A stretch of DNA of 8,211 nt from Pseudomonadota bacterium (GCA_023435545.1 JAEYRQ010000594.1:1-8211); one strand, 5' to 3'. Positions 1 through 5,922 are shown, counted from the stretch's first letter. The notes: generated by a model not told the origin, from the letters alone. Numbers and translations: made by a program.

Positions 1-613
1 GAGTAACGTCGTAGCTTACGCCCGCCATCGCAGCCCAGGCGAGGTTCCACTTCGACGCCGAGGCGCCCACCGTGGTGATCGGGAAGACAGCCGGCGGGTT
101 GATGCCGAGATAGTCCGCGATCTTCACGTAGGAGCCGCCGATGCCGGCGCCGACATAGGGGGTGATGCCCTGCCAGGTACCGAGGTCGATATAGGCGTTG
201 GCCAGCACCGTCCAGGCGGAAATCTTGGCGGTTTCGGTCGAATAGCCCGGGAATCCGCAAACGAAGCACGGCGCCTTGCCGGTGAAGTCGGACGGGAACT
301 CGTAGTCGACGGTCAGGTCGGTGCGGAACCACGGATTGAACCGGTAGCCGACGCCCGCGCCGATCAGCCAGCTGTCGTCAATGCTGGTGTCGTAGTAGCC
401 GATGACGCCGGTCCCCAGCGACGAATAGCTGCCCGACGGGTCCGTATAGGCCTTGTAGCCGATGTCGCCGCGCAGGTACCAGTTGGAGCCGTACTCCACC
501 GGCATCAGCGGCTCGATCATCGGCGGCTCGAACATGTCGGCCGCCTGCACGCCGCCGGCGGTCACGGTCAGCGCCACGACGGCGGCGCCGGCGAGAAGTT
601 TCGGAAAGTCCAT
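1..613 (-). CDS. Omp25/RopB-like outer-membrane beta-barrel protein (C-terminus outside window)
   Basis: The frame is open from an ATG at 613 to the window edge, giving 204 residues without the C-terminus. A GGAG at 621-624 lies 7 nt upstream of the ATG. The N-terminus is a typical signal peptide: MDFPK, then a hydrophobic stretch, ending in VQA-A near residue 25. The mature part has barrel-type strands such as NWYLRGDIGY, GAGVGYRFNPWFRTDL and ANAYIDLGTWQGITPYVGAG, as in the small alphaproteobacterial porin-like family (Omp25, RopB, Omp31). It is clearly paralogous to the complete barrel at 3235-4029. By comparison with that copy about 55 residues are missing beyond position 1. A predicted loop carries a CFVC (CxxC) motif that the paralogue lacks. 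The role is presumably structural or permeability-related in the outer membrane. The family call is firm, but the precise orthologue is not. Confidence 0.88.
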   Translation of the reverse strand, partial: MDFPKLLAGAAVVALTVTAGGVQAADMFEPPMIEPLMPVEYGSNWYLRGDIGYKAYTDPSGSYSSLGTGVIGYYDTSIDDSWLIGAGVGYRFNPWFRTDLTVDYEFPSDFTGKAPCFVCGFPGYSTETAKISAWTVLANAYIDLGTWQGITPYVGAGIGGSYVKIADYLGINPPAVFPITTVGASASKWNLAWAAMAGVSYDVT

Positions 614-694
614 GGCCGTGCTCCGAAGACTGCCCGGTCAGACGATTCGAGGCGCCGGGCGATTACGTTCGGGACGGACTATGCGGAGCCATTC

Positions 695-738
695 GTTAAG
701 CGTGGCTTAACCACGTTCCTTAACCACGATTGTTTACC
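695..738 (-). promoter_or_regulatory. CtrA-like TTAA half-site array upstream of the first barrel gene
   Basis: TTAA cores lie at 696-699, 707-710 and 720-723, followed by a degenerate TTTACC at 733-738. The first two form TTAA-N7-TTAAC, which matches the CtrA consensus of alphaproteobacteria. They also form a 7-bp dyad, GTTAAGC-gtg-GCTTAAC, at 695-711. The array ends about 80 nt upstream of the ATG at 613. The same arrangement, with the same 11, 13 and 13 nt offsets, lies upstream of the paralogous barrel at 3235-4029. CtrA is known to influence outer-membrane protein composition in Brucella. That CtrA binds here is inference, and a different dyad-binding regulator is possible. Confidence 0.6.
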
Positions 739-859
739 GGTCGCCGGGCGGTTGCTTTCATTTCGGCACAGTTCAGTTGCACTCGAGCAACAAGCTGACG
801 CCTGCCCCGCTGTGGCCTGGAACCGGCCATGATGCGAAGGGAATGGACGAACCGCGCGT

Positions 860-1531
860 TCATCCTTCCGACGATGCGGCGATGAAGAGCGCCCGTTGTG
901 CCTCGAATGCGCGTCTGAAGGCAGGTCGGGCTTCGCCGCGGGCGACATAGGCCAAGAGGTTGGGGAATTCGTCCAGCAGGCTCGATCCGCCAAGCCTGCG
1001 CAGCACGTCGACCATCATCAGGTCGCCCGCGCTGAAGCCGCCGTCGAGCCAGTCGGCATCGCCCAGGCTGCGCGAGAGATCGCCCAGCCTTGTCCGAACC
1101 CGGTCGTCGGAAAGGGCGAGGCGCCGCGCATACCAGTCCTCGTTGCGCTCGAGATACCCGACTGCCTCGCGGTCGACGATCGGCGGCTCAACTGTGCTGA
1201 CCGCGGCGAACATCCACATGACCGCGCGCGCCCGCGCAGCCGGGTCCTCCGGAAGCAGGCCTTCGTGCCGCTCTGCGATATGGAAGACGATCGCCCCCGA
1301 CTCGAACAGGGCCAGATCGCCTTCTTGATAGGTTGGGATCTGGCCGAAGGGGTTGAGCGCCAGATGGGCTGGGTCCTTCATCTCGCTGAACGAGACGGGA
1401 CGGACGTCGTAGGGCTGGCCGACCTCCTCGAGCGCCCAGCGCACCCGCATGTCGCGCGCCATGCCGCGGCCACGATCGGGCGACCGTTTGAAGACGGTGA
1501 TGGTGGGGCGAACGTCGGATGTCGTCGACAT
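860..1531 (-). CDS. Glutathione S-transferase-like protein
   Basis: This 223-residue protein has the length and layout of a soluble GST. An N-terminal thioredoxin-like domain includes RVRWALEEVG near residues 29-38, the cis-proline loop NPFGQIP at 60-66 and the glutathione-binding ESGAI at 77-81. An all-helical C-terminal domain follows, with the FSAGDLMMVDVL segment typical of GST helix 6. GSTs conjugate glutathione to electrophiles or act as peroxidases; the substrate here cannot be read. No obvious catalytic Cys or Tyr stands out near the N-terminus, and Ser17 is a candidate. Two starts are plausible. The ATG at 1531 has GGGAGAGG upstream (1537-1544) and begins close to the family's usual N-terminus. 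The ATG at 1567 has a perfect GGAGG (1574-1578) 6 nt upstream and would add 12 residues. The gene is divergent from the ArsR gene, with shared operators between them. Confidence 0.88.
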   Translation of the reverse strand: MSTTSDVRPTITVFKRSPDRGRGMARDMRVRWALEEVGQPYDVRPVSFSEMKDPAHLALNPFGQIPTYQEGDLALFESGAIVFHIAERHEGLLPEDPAARARAVMWMFAAVSTVEPPIVDREAVGYLERNEDWYARRLALSDDRVRTRLGDLSRSLGDADWLDGGFSAGDLMMVDVLRRLGGSSLLDEFPNLLAYVARGEARPAFRRAFEAQRALFIAASSEG

Positions 1532-1639
1532 GCCTGCCTCTCCCGTATCGGCGCGGGACTGCTCCATGGTTCGCCTCCGCCCCCGCCTCCAAAGGCTCCT
1601 ATTGCTACCGTCACTGCGAAGCGGGCGGAAGTACTGCCG

Positions 1640-1688
1640 ATATGCAGGCAAACGCCTGCGCTTGATATGCAGGTATTTGCCTGCATAT
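1640..1688. promoter_or_regulatory. Tandem inverted-repeat operators, probably for the ArsR-type regulator
   Basis: There are two dyads of the same design. The first is GCAGGC-aaac-GCCTGC at 1644-1659. The second is ATATGCAGG-N6-CCTGCATAT at 1665-1688, a perfect 9-bp inverted repeat. Both fit GCAGGY-N4-GCCTGC, and their centres are 25 bp apart. The direct repeat ATATGCAGG begins at 1640 and again at 1665. They lie in the gap between the divergent GST and ArsR genes, and the second covers the spacer of the predicted ArsR promoter. Dimeric winged-helix ArsR proteins bind such dyads and usually repress their own operon, so autoregulation and control of the GST gene are likely. The repeats are seen directly; the binding protein is inferred. 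Confidence 0.72.
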
Positions 1689-1690
1689 TT
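1662..1690 (+). promoter_or_regulatory. Putative sigma-70 promoter of the ArsR operon
   Basis: TTGATA at 1662-1667 and ATATTT at 1685-1690 are separated by 17 nt, a reasonable -35/-10 pair in an otherwise GC-rich region. The second operator dyad fills the spacer, so a bound repressor would block RNA polymerase. Transcription would begin near 1697, leaving only about 5 nt before the first ATG at 1702. This implies a nearly leaderless message or use of the ATG at 1717. It is a prediction by eye only. Confidence 0.45.
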
Positions 1691-1701
1691 AGACCACGAG
1701 C

Positions 1702-2037
1702 ATGCGAACAAGCCCGATGGACGACGACAGGATATTCAAGGCGCTGGCCGACCCGACGCGCAGGAAGCTGCTCGACCTTCTCTATGAGCGGAACGGCCAG
1801 ACGCTGGGGCAGCTCTGCGAGAACCTGGAGATGGCTCGGCAATCGGCCACCCAGCACCTCGGCATCCTGGAGGCGGCCAACCTGGTGAGCACCGCCAGGC
1901 GCGGCCGCGAGAAGCTGCATTTCATCAATCCCGTGCCGCTGCACGAGGTCTACGAGCGGTGGGTGCGCAAGTTCGAACGTCAGCGGCTCGGCCTGCTGCA
2001 CGATCTGAAGCAAGAACTCGAAGGAGATCAGCAATGA
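1702..2037 (+). CDS. ArsR-family winged-helix transcriptional regulator
   Basis: This 111-residue protein is a typical small ArsR/SmtB-fold regulator. It starts with the IFKALADPTRRKLLDLL segment (residues 11-27). The recognition helix region MARQSATQHLGILEAANLV follows at 44-62, then a beta-wing (TARRGREKLHFINP, 64-77) and a C-terminal helix with a VYERWVRKFE stretch. The metal-binding ELCVCDL motif of ArsR/SmtB sensors is absent; the only cysteine is Cys39. It is therefore probably not a metal sensor and belongs to the type paired with AHSA1/SRPBCC genes. Its stop overlaps the ATG of the next gene (ATGA at 2034-2037), showing translational coupling. The ATG at 1717 (MDDDRIF) is an alternative start; neither start has a strong ribosome-binding site. 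It probably represses its own operon and the divergent GST gene. Confidence 0.9.
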   Translation: MRTSPMDDDRIFKALADPTRRKLLDLLYERNGQTLGQLCENLEMARQSATQHLGILEAANLVSTARRGREKLHFINPVPLHEVYERWVRKFERQRLGLLHDLKQELEGDQQ

Positions 2038-2497
2038 CCAAGTCGACGACCAGCTTCGTCTATGTGACCTACATCGCCTCGACGCCCGAGAAGGTCTTCG
2101 AGGCAATCACCAAGCCCGATCTCGCCGGCGCTACTGGGGCCACGAGAACGTCTCTGACTGGAAGCCCGGATCGACGTGGCAGCAAATCCGCGCCAGCGAC
2201 GAGCGCACGGTCCAACTCGTCGGCAAGGTCATCGAGACCTCTCCCCCGACCCGTCTCGTCGTCAGCTGGGCAAGCCCGGAGCGAGCCGACGACCCGGCCG
2301 CCCACAGCCGAGTGACGTTCGAAATCGAGGGCTATGAGGACATGGTCCGCCTGACCGTCAGCCACGATGAACTCGAGGCCGGCAGTGCCATGGCGAGCGG
2401 CATCTCCAAGGGCTGGCCGGTGGTCCTGTCCAGCCTGAAGTCCTTCCTGGAAACCGGCCGCGGCCTCGACGTCTTCGCCAAGCCGAAGGCGGCCTGA
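2034..2497 (+). pseudogene. AHSA1/SRPBCC-family protein gene, interrupted by a one-base frameshift
   Basis: The gene starts at the ATG overlapping the ArsR stop, with GGAG at 2023-2026 placed 7 nt upstream. The frame begins MTKSTTSFVYVTYIASTPEKV and is normal for AHSA1-type START/SRPBCC proteins through TKPDLA (about residue 31). After about 2126 the family sequence continues in the -1 frame: RYWGHENVSDWKPGS, then TRLVVSWASPE, SRVTFEIEGYED and a C-terminal helix around GWPVVLSSLKSFLETG, stopping at 2497. Restoring one base near 2127-2129 would give an intact protein of about 154 residues, the usual family length. Without repair, translation runs out of frame to a stop at 2313-2315 and makes a 93-residue product. 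No slippery heptamer is visible, so programmed frameshifting is unlikely. Recent mutation and sequencing error are both possible. Family members are thought to bind hydrophobic ligands or assist a partner; the function here is unknown. Confidence 0.85.
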
Positions 2498-2538
2498 GGC
2501 AAGCCGAAACCGATCCCCTGACCCGAGAAAGGGCAGCC

Positions 2539-2955
2539 ATGACCAGGCTCTACAGCGGCGGATGCGCGTGCGGCGCGATCCGCTACGAAACTCGCAGCGA
2601 ACCGATCTTCGAGAACCACTGCCATTGCCTCGACTGCCAGAAGCGCAGCGGAACGGGCCACGGATCCTACCTGACTTTCCCGCGACGCGCCGACGTGACG
2701 GTCACGGGCGAGGCGAAGACCTGGGACATCATCGCCGACAGCGGCAACATGAAGACCCATGCCTTCTGCCCGACCTGCGGAACGCCGGTCTACCTGACCT
2801 TCGCCGCCATGCCGGACCTGTTTTCGGTCCACGCCGGCAGCCTCGACGATCCCGGTATGTTCAATCCGCAGGTGGTCACCTACGGCATGCGCGCGCACGC
2901 CTGGGCCAGGCTGGATCCGTTGCTGATGACGTTCGAGAAGATGGCGGCGGGCTGA
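2539..2955 (+). CDS. GFA/CENP-V-type zinc protein (glutathione-dependent formaldehyde-activating family)
   Basis: This 138-residue protein has the family's compact fold and complete cysteine set: CxC at 9 and 11 (GGCACGAIRYE), CHCLDC with Cys28, Cys30 and Cys33, and FCPTCGTPVY with Cys77 and Cys80. In the Paracoccus Gfa structure equivalent cysteines hold one structural and one catalytic-type zinc. The family is named for glutathione-dependent formaldehyde activation, but most members have no proven substrate. Here the substrate is not inferable beyond a probable glutathione or electrophile link, supported by the neighbouring GST gene. It begins 41 bp after the AHSA1 stop, with an AAAGGG-type ribosome-binding site upstream, and is probably the last gene of the ArsR operon. 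Confidence 0.9.
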   Translation: MTRLYSGGCACGAIRYETRSEPIFENHCHCLDCQKRSGTGHGSYLTFPRRADVTVTGEAKTWDIIADSGNMKTHAFCPTCGTPVYLTFAAMPDLFSVHAGSLDDPGMFNPQVVTYGMRAHAWARLDPLLMTFEKMAAG

Positions 2956-3070
2956 GGTCGGCCGGCGACGATGCCATCGGCCGAAATTCTCTCCGCGTGG
3001 GCGCTGCGGAAGCGCGTTCCCTCGCAAGGTTCGTCAGGAACGCTGCAGCGGGGGGCGGCAGGGGATCGGC

Positions 3071-3113
3071 CACGTCCCTGCCTCCCCTCCACGTCCCTGC
3101 CTCCCTCCACGTC
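3071..3113. repeat. Short tandem repeat, units of 18-19 bp
   Basis: A unit reading cacgtccctgcctccc plus a short C/T tail occurs at 3071-3089 and 3090-3107. A third truncated start (cacgtc) at 3108 runs into the adjacent palindromic element. It is a small pyrimidine-rich tandem duplication in non-coding DNA between convergent genes, probably from replication slippage. No function is evident. Confidence 0.7.
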
Positions 3114-3194
3114 ATTGCCGGGCCTGACCCGGCAATCTCGCGGCCGGCCCCGTGCCTCGACAGGAGATGCCCGGGTCAAGCCGGGGCATGACGT
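3109..3194. repeat. Rhizobial-type palindromic intergenic repeat (RIME-like)
   Basis: The element is bounded by a 7-bp inverted repeat, ACGTCAT at 3109-3115 and ATGACGT at 3188-3194. It holds two hairpins. The first is ATTGCCGGG-ccTGA-CCCGGCAAT at 3114-3136, with perfect 9-bp arms. The second is ATGCCCGGG-tcaag-CCGGGGCAT at 3167-3189, with one mismatch. This two-hairpin arrangement with GCCGGG...TGACCCGGC cores is well known as an abundant intergenic mosaic repeat in Rhizobiales genomes. It lies between the convergent GFA and barrel genes, where it could act as a bidirectional attenuator or mRNA 3'-end stabiliser. Assignment to a named repeat family is from memory of the pattern. Confidence 0.75.
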
Positions 3195-3234
3195 GGGAGG
3201 GCGGACGGGCCGGTACGGCTCGGGCGTCGCTCCC

Positions 3235-4029
3235 TCAGTTGAACGCGTAGCGCACGCCCAGATACACGTCGTGCGAGGTGATGTCCTTGAAGTACATCGG
3301 GTTGTAGATGGCGTTGGAGCCATCGAATCCGATCAGGTCTCCGGTCTGCGCGTCGCCGAGATTGACGTAGCGATAGCCGAGATCGACGGTGAAGGCGGGC
3401 GTGACCTCGTAACCCACCCCGGCATGCAGCGCCCAGGCGAAGTCCCATTTGGAGCTTTCGCCGCCATAGGCAATGGCGTTGTTGGGAACGTTGACGTCCT
3501 GGAAGTGGCTGATGGTGTTGCGCGAGGTGCCGATGCCGGCGCCGACATAGGGCGTGATGCCGTACCAGGTGCCGAGATCGACATAGGCGTTGGCCAGGAA
3601 CAGCCACTCGCTCTTCGAGGCGCTGTAGTCGTTGGTGCCGTCCCAGATGCCGTCGCCGGTGATGTCGTAGCGGTCGAGTGCACGGAACGAGGCCTTGCCG
3701 CGATACTCGCCGGTGACGTCGACGCGGATCCACTCGTTGAACGTGTAGCCGATACCGGCGCCGAACAGCGGCGAGGAATCGAAGCCGCCGGAATCGAGGA
3801 ACTGGAAGACGGCGGGGGCCGCGAACAGGACGTTCTCGATCTTGTCGACAGACTGGTTGGTCATCCCGATATAGCCGCGCAGGTACCAACCTCCCACGAC
3901 GACCTCCGGGAGGGGCTCGTAGTAGGGTACCGGCATATCGGCGGCCAGAGCGGGGGTGGCACCCAGCAGCGACACGGCCCCGAGGCCGGTCAGCCCGAGA
4001 CCGGCGAGAAGGTGTCGAACAGCGCTCAT
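3235..4029 (-). CDS. Omp25/RopB-like outer-membrane beta-barrel protein (complete)
   Basis: This 264-residue protein is paralogous to the truncated barrel at the left edge of the window. A signal peptide of about 30 residues (MSAVRHLLAG..., ending ALA-ADMP) is followed by a barrel with strands such as GGWYLRGYIGM, GAGIGYTFNEWIRVDVTGEY, ANAYVDLGTWYGITPYVGAG, WALHAGVGYEVTPAFTVDLGY and HDVYLGVRYAFN at the C-terminus. It ends Phe-Asn rather than with the common terminal Phe. The ATG at 4029 is preferred because GGGAG (4039-4043) lies 9 nt upstream; an in-frame ATG at 4035 would be only 3 nt from that site. It is likely monocistronic, controlled by the TTAA array at 4112-4155. Related proteins are major surface antigens or envelope-stability proteins in Brucella and Rhizobium. 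Confidence 0.9.
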   Translation of the reverse strand: MSAVRHLLAGLGLTGLGAVSLLGATPALAADMPVPYYEPLPEVVVGGWYLRGYIGMTNQSVDKIENVLFAAPAVFQFLDSGGFDSSPLFGAGIGYTFNEWIRVDVTGEYRGKASFRALDRYDITGDGIWDGTNDYSASKSEWLFLANAYVDLGTWYGITPYVGAGIGTSRNTISHFQDVNVPNNAIAYGGESSKWDFAWALHAGVGYEVTPAFTVDLGYRYVNLGDAQTGDLIGFDGSNAIYNPMYFKDITSHDVYLGVRYAFN

Positions 4030-4111
4030 GGTCATTAGCTCCCGAACTGGCGCCGACAGGTGACAACGGCGCGATGGCGACTAGGATCGTCGGGAGAATG
4101 CCGGCCGAATC

Positions 4112-4155
4112 GTTAAGCCCGGCTTAACCACGTCACTTAACCAATTCCGGTAACC
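4112..4155 (-). promoter_or_regulatory. CtrA-like TTAA half-site array upstream of the second barrel gene
   Basis: TTAA cores occur at 4113-4116, 4124-4127 and 4137-4140, followed by GTAACC at 4150-4155. Their offsets are the same as upstream of the first barrel gene. The first pair fits TTAA-N7-TTAAC and forms the dyad GTTAAGC-ccg-GCTTAAC at 4112-4128. A GANTC site (GAATC, 4107-4111), the target of the cell-cycle methylase CcrM, abuts the array. The array lies between the divergent barrel gene and the class V aminotransferase gene and could serve both. CtrA binding is inferred from the consensus only. Confidence 0.6.
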
Positions 4156-4223
4156 ATTTGCGATGGCTGTGCCCTGCTTCGGTACAGGACTTCGCATCGC
4201 TCAGGAAACCTCCGGAGACTTCG

Positions 4224-5387
4224 ATGAGCGAGATGTCGCCGATCGCCTCGCAGCGCGACCTGTTCGACCTGCCGCGCGACGTCGCGTGGTTCAACTGCGC
4301 CTACATGTCGCCGCTGCTGAATTCCGCCGTCGCGGCCGGCGAGGCCGGCATCCGCCGCAAGGCGCGGCCCTGGCACCTGTCGCCGCCGGACTTCTTCTCC
4401 GAATCCGAGCGCGCCCGCGCCCTGTTCGCGCGCCTCGTCGGCGCCTCCCCCGACGATGTGGCGATCGTTCCGTCTGCCTCCTACGGGATCGCCGTTGCGG
4501 CGGCGAACCTTCCCGTCGGGCCCGGGCTGGAGATCGTCGTGCTGGAGGACCAGTTCCCCTCCAACGTCTATGCCTGGCAGCGGAAGGCAGCGGAGAGCGG
4601 GGCGAGCCTGCGCATCGTCCGGCGCGCGGAGGCGGCGACCGGGACCGGTCTCGACTGGACGTCGGCGGTCGAGGCTGCGATCGGCGGGAGGACGTCCGTG
4701 GTGGCGCTGCCGCACTGCCTGTGGACCGACGGCTCGCTGGTGGATCTGGTGCGTATCGGGGAGAGCGTGCGCGCACACGGTGCCGCACTGGTGCTCGACC
4801 TCACCCAGTCGGCCGGCGCCCTGCCCTTCGATGTTGGGACAGTCAAACCGGACTTCATGGTCGCGGCAACCTACAAGTGGCTGCTCGGCCCCTACTCGCT
4901 CGGCTTCCTTTATGCCGCGCCGCACCGGCAGGACGGGCGCCCGCTCGAGGAGAACTGGATCGCTCGGGCGGGCTCCGAGGATTTCGCCCGCCTCGTCGAC
5001 TATGCCGGCGACTATCAGCCCGGCGCGCGGCGCTACGACATGGGCGAGCGCTCGAATTTCCACCTGATGCCGGTGGCGGTCGCGGCGCTGGAGCAGATCC
5101 TGGAGTGGGACGTCGGGCGGATCGCGGCGACGCTTTCAGCACGCAATCGCGCCATCGTCGAGCGCGCCGCCGACCTCGGCTTCAGCGCCCTGCCCGACTC
5201 CTGCCGCGCCGGGCACTTCCTCGGCCTCCGGCGGCCGGGCGGCGTTCCCGAGGGCCTGCTGGCGAAGCTGGCCGACCGACAGGTCTACGTCAGCGTGCGC
5301 GGCGACTCGATCCGCGTCACGCCGCACCTCTACAACGACGACGACGATATCGAGCGCCTATTCAAGTCGCTTGCAGCGGCGATGTAG
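4224..5387 (+). CDS. Class V (NifS/kynureninase-fold) PLP-dependent aminotransferase-like enzyme
   Basis: This 387-residue protein shows the class V aminotransferase pattern. A phosphate-binding SASYGIA segment lies at 84-90, and the cofactor-ring aspartate is in LDLTQSAGALPFDV (Asp192). The Schiff-base lysine is in ATYKWLLGPYSLGF (Lys218). A small C-terminal domain ends RVTPHLYNDDDDIERL, as in this family, where RVTPH/RVSPH contributes substrate contacts. Family members include cysteine desulfurases, kynureninases and isopenicillin-N epimerase-like enzymes. The active-site cysteine of a desulfurase is not apparent, so an aminotransferase, lyase or epimerase role is more likely; the substrate is unknown. 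The ATG at 4224 has CGGAG (4213-4217) 6 nt upstream; the frame extends to an earlier ATG at 4158 without family-like sequence. A RidA-like gene follows on the same strand after 136 bp, which is notable because RidA proteins clean up reactive by-products of PLP enzymes. Confidence 0.87.
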   Translation: MSEMSPIASQRDLFDLPRDVAWFNCAYMSPLLNSAVAAGEAGIRRKARPWHLSPPDFFSESERARALFARLVGASPDDVAIVPSASYGIAVAAANLPVGPGLEIVVLEDQFPSNVYAWQRKAAESGASLRIVRRAEAATGTGLDWTSAVEAAIGGRTSVVALPHCLWTDGSLVDLVRIGESVRAHGAALVLDLTQSAGALPFDVGTVKPDFMVAATYKWLLGPYSLGFLYAAPHRQDGRPLEENWIARAGSEDFARLVDYAGDYQPGARRYDMGERSNFHLMPVAVAALEQILEWDVGRIAATLSARNRAIVERAADLGFSALPDSCRAGHFLGLRRPGGVPEGLLAKLADRQVYVSVRGDSIRVTPHLYNDDDDIERLFKSLAAAM

Positions 5388-5523
5388 GGGGACCGAGGCA
5401 TTCGAGGTTTGGCGTCTTGACCATCTTGGCCCGATCCGCCGGATTTTCCGCACAGGAGTCGTTGATCGCGCGCGCCGCCTCGACCAGCATCGGCAGGTCG
5501 GCACGGACGAGGGATTCGGATCG

Positions 5524-5922
5524 ATGGCCAAGCGTGCGATAGTGCCGCCGGAGTTCCGCGCAGCCGCCGATCAACTGCGGATGTCGCCGGCGATTCTGTC
5601 CGGTGGGCATGCCTTCCTGACGGGCGTCACCGGCGGCGATGCGGATGGCCGCATGCCGGAAGATCCCGAGGACCAGTTCCGGAATGCGTTCGGCAAGATC
5701 GGCCTCGTCCTCGGCCAGGCGGGATTGACGTTCCAGTCGATCGTCGAGATGACGTCCTACCACATCGGCCTGCGCGGCCATTTCGCGCTGTTCGATGCGA
5801 TCCGTCTCGAGTTCGTCTATCCGCCCTATCCGGCCTGGACCGCCGTCGAAGTGGCCGGGCTGCGGCGCGAAGGCGCTCTCGTCGAGATTCGCGTAATCGC
5901 GTGCACGGACGCCGACGCCTGA
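5524..5922 (+). CDS. RidA (YjgF/YER057c/UK114)-family protein without the catalytic arginine
   Basis: This 132-residue protein has the RidA/chorismate-mutase-like fold pattern: a SGGHAFLTGVTG strand region near 26-37, the central helix QFRNAFGKIGLVLGQAGLTF (51-70), and a C-terminal VEIRVIA strand with Glu121. Canonical RidA enzymes hydrolyse 2-aminoacrylate and related enamines/imines using the Arg of PARS (Arg105 in E. coli). Here the segment reads PAWT at 103-106, so Trp stands in that place. Known RidA subfamilies without this Arg have no demonstrated imine deaminase activity. Role therefore unknown, perhaps ligand binding. The ATG at 5524 follows a GAGGG about 10 nt upstream; the frame stays open back to 5371 but the added residues do not look like the family. 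It may be co-transcribed with the aminotransferase gene. Confidence 0.85.
   Translation: MAKRAIVPPEFRAAADQLRMSPAILSGGHAFLTGVTGGDADGRMPEDPEDQFRNAFGKIGLVLGQAGLTFQSIVEMTSYHIGLRGHFALFDAIRLEFVYPPYPAWTAVEVAGLRREGALVEIRVIACTDADA

Noticed and set aside
896..1888. Long plus-strand reading frame of 330 codons opposite the GST gene
   Set aside because: It is antisense to a clear GST gene, has low-complexity Arg/Ala-rich sequence with no family resemblance, and is explained by high GC content.
2110..2140. Programmed -1 frameshift in the AHSA1 gene
   Set aside because: No X-XXY-YYZ slippery heptamer or obvious downstream pseudoknot is visible, and the family is not known to use recoding.
2312..2497. Separate small gene starting at GTG 2312
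   Set aside because: Its sequence is the C-terminal part of the AHSA1 family protein and continues upstream in the same frame as family sequence, so it is a fragment of the frameshifted gene.
2971..4038. Long plus-strand reading frame of 355 codons opposite the second barrel gene
   Set aside because: It runs through the tandem repeats and the palindromic element and is antisense to a well-supported signal-peptide-bearing barrel gene; its sequence resembles no known family.
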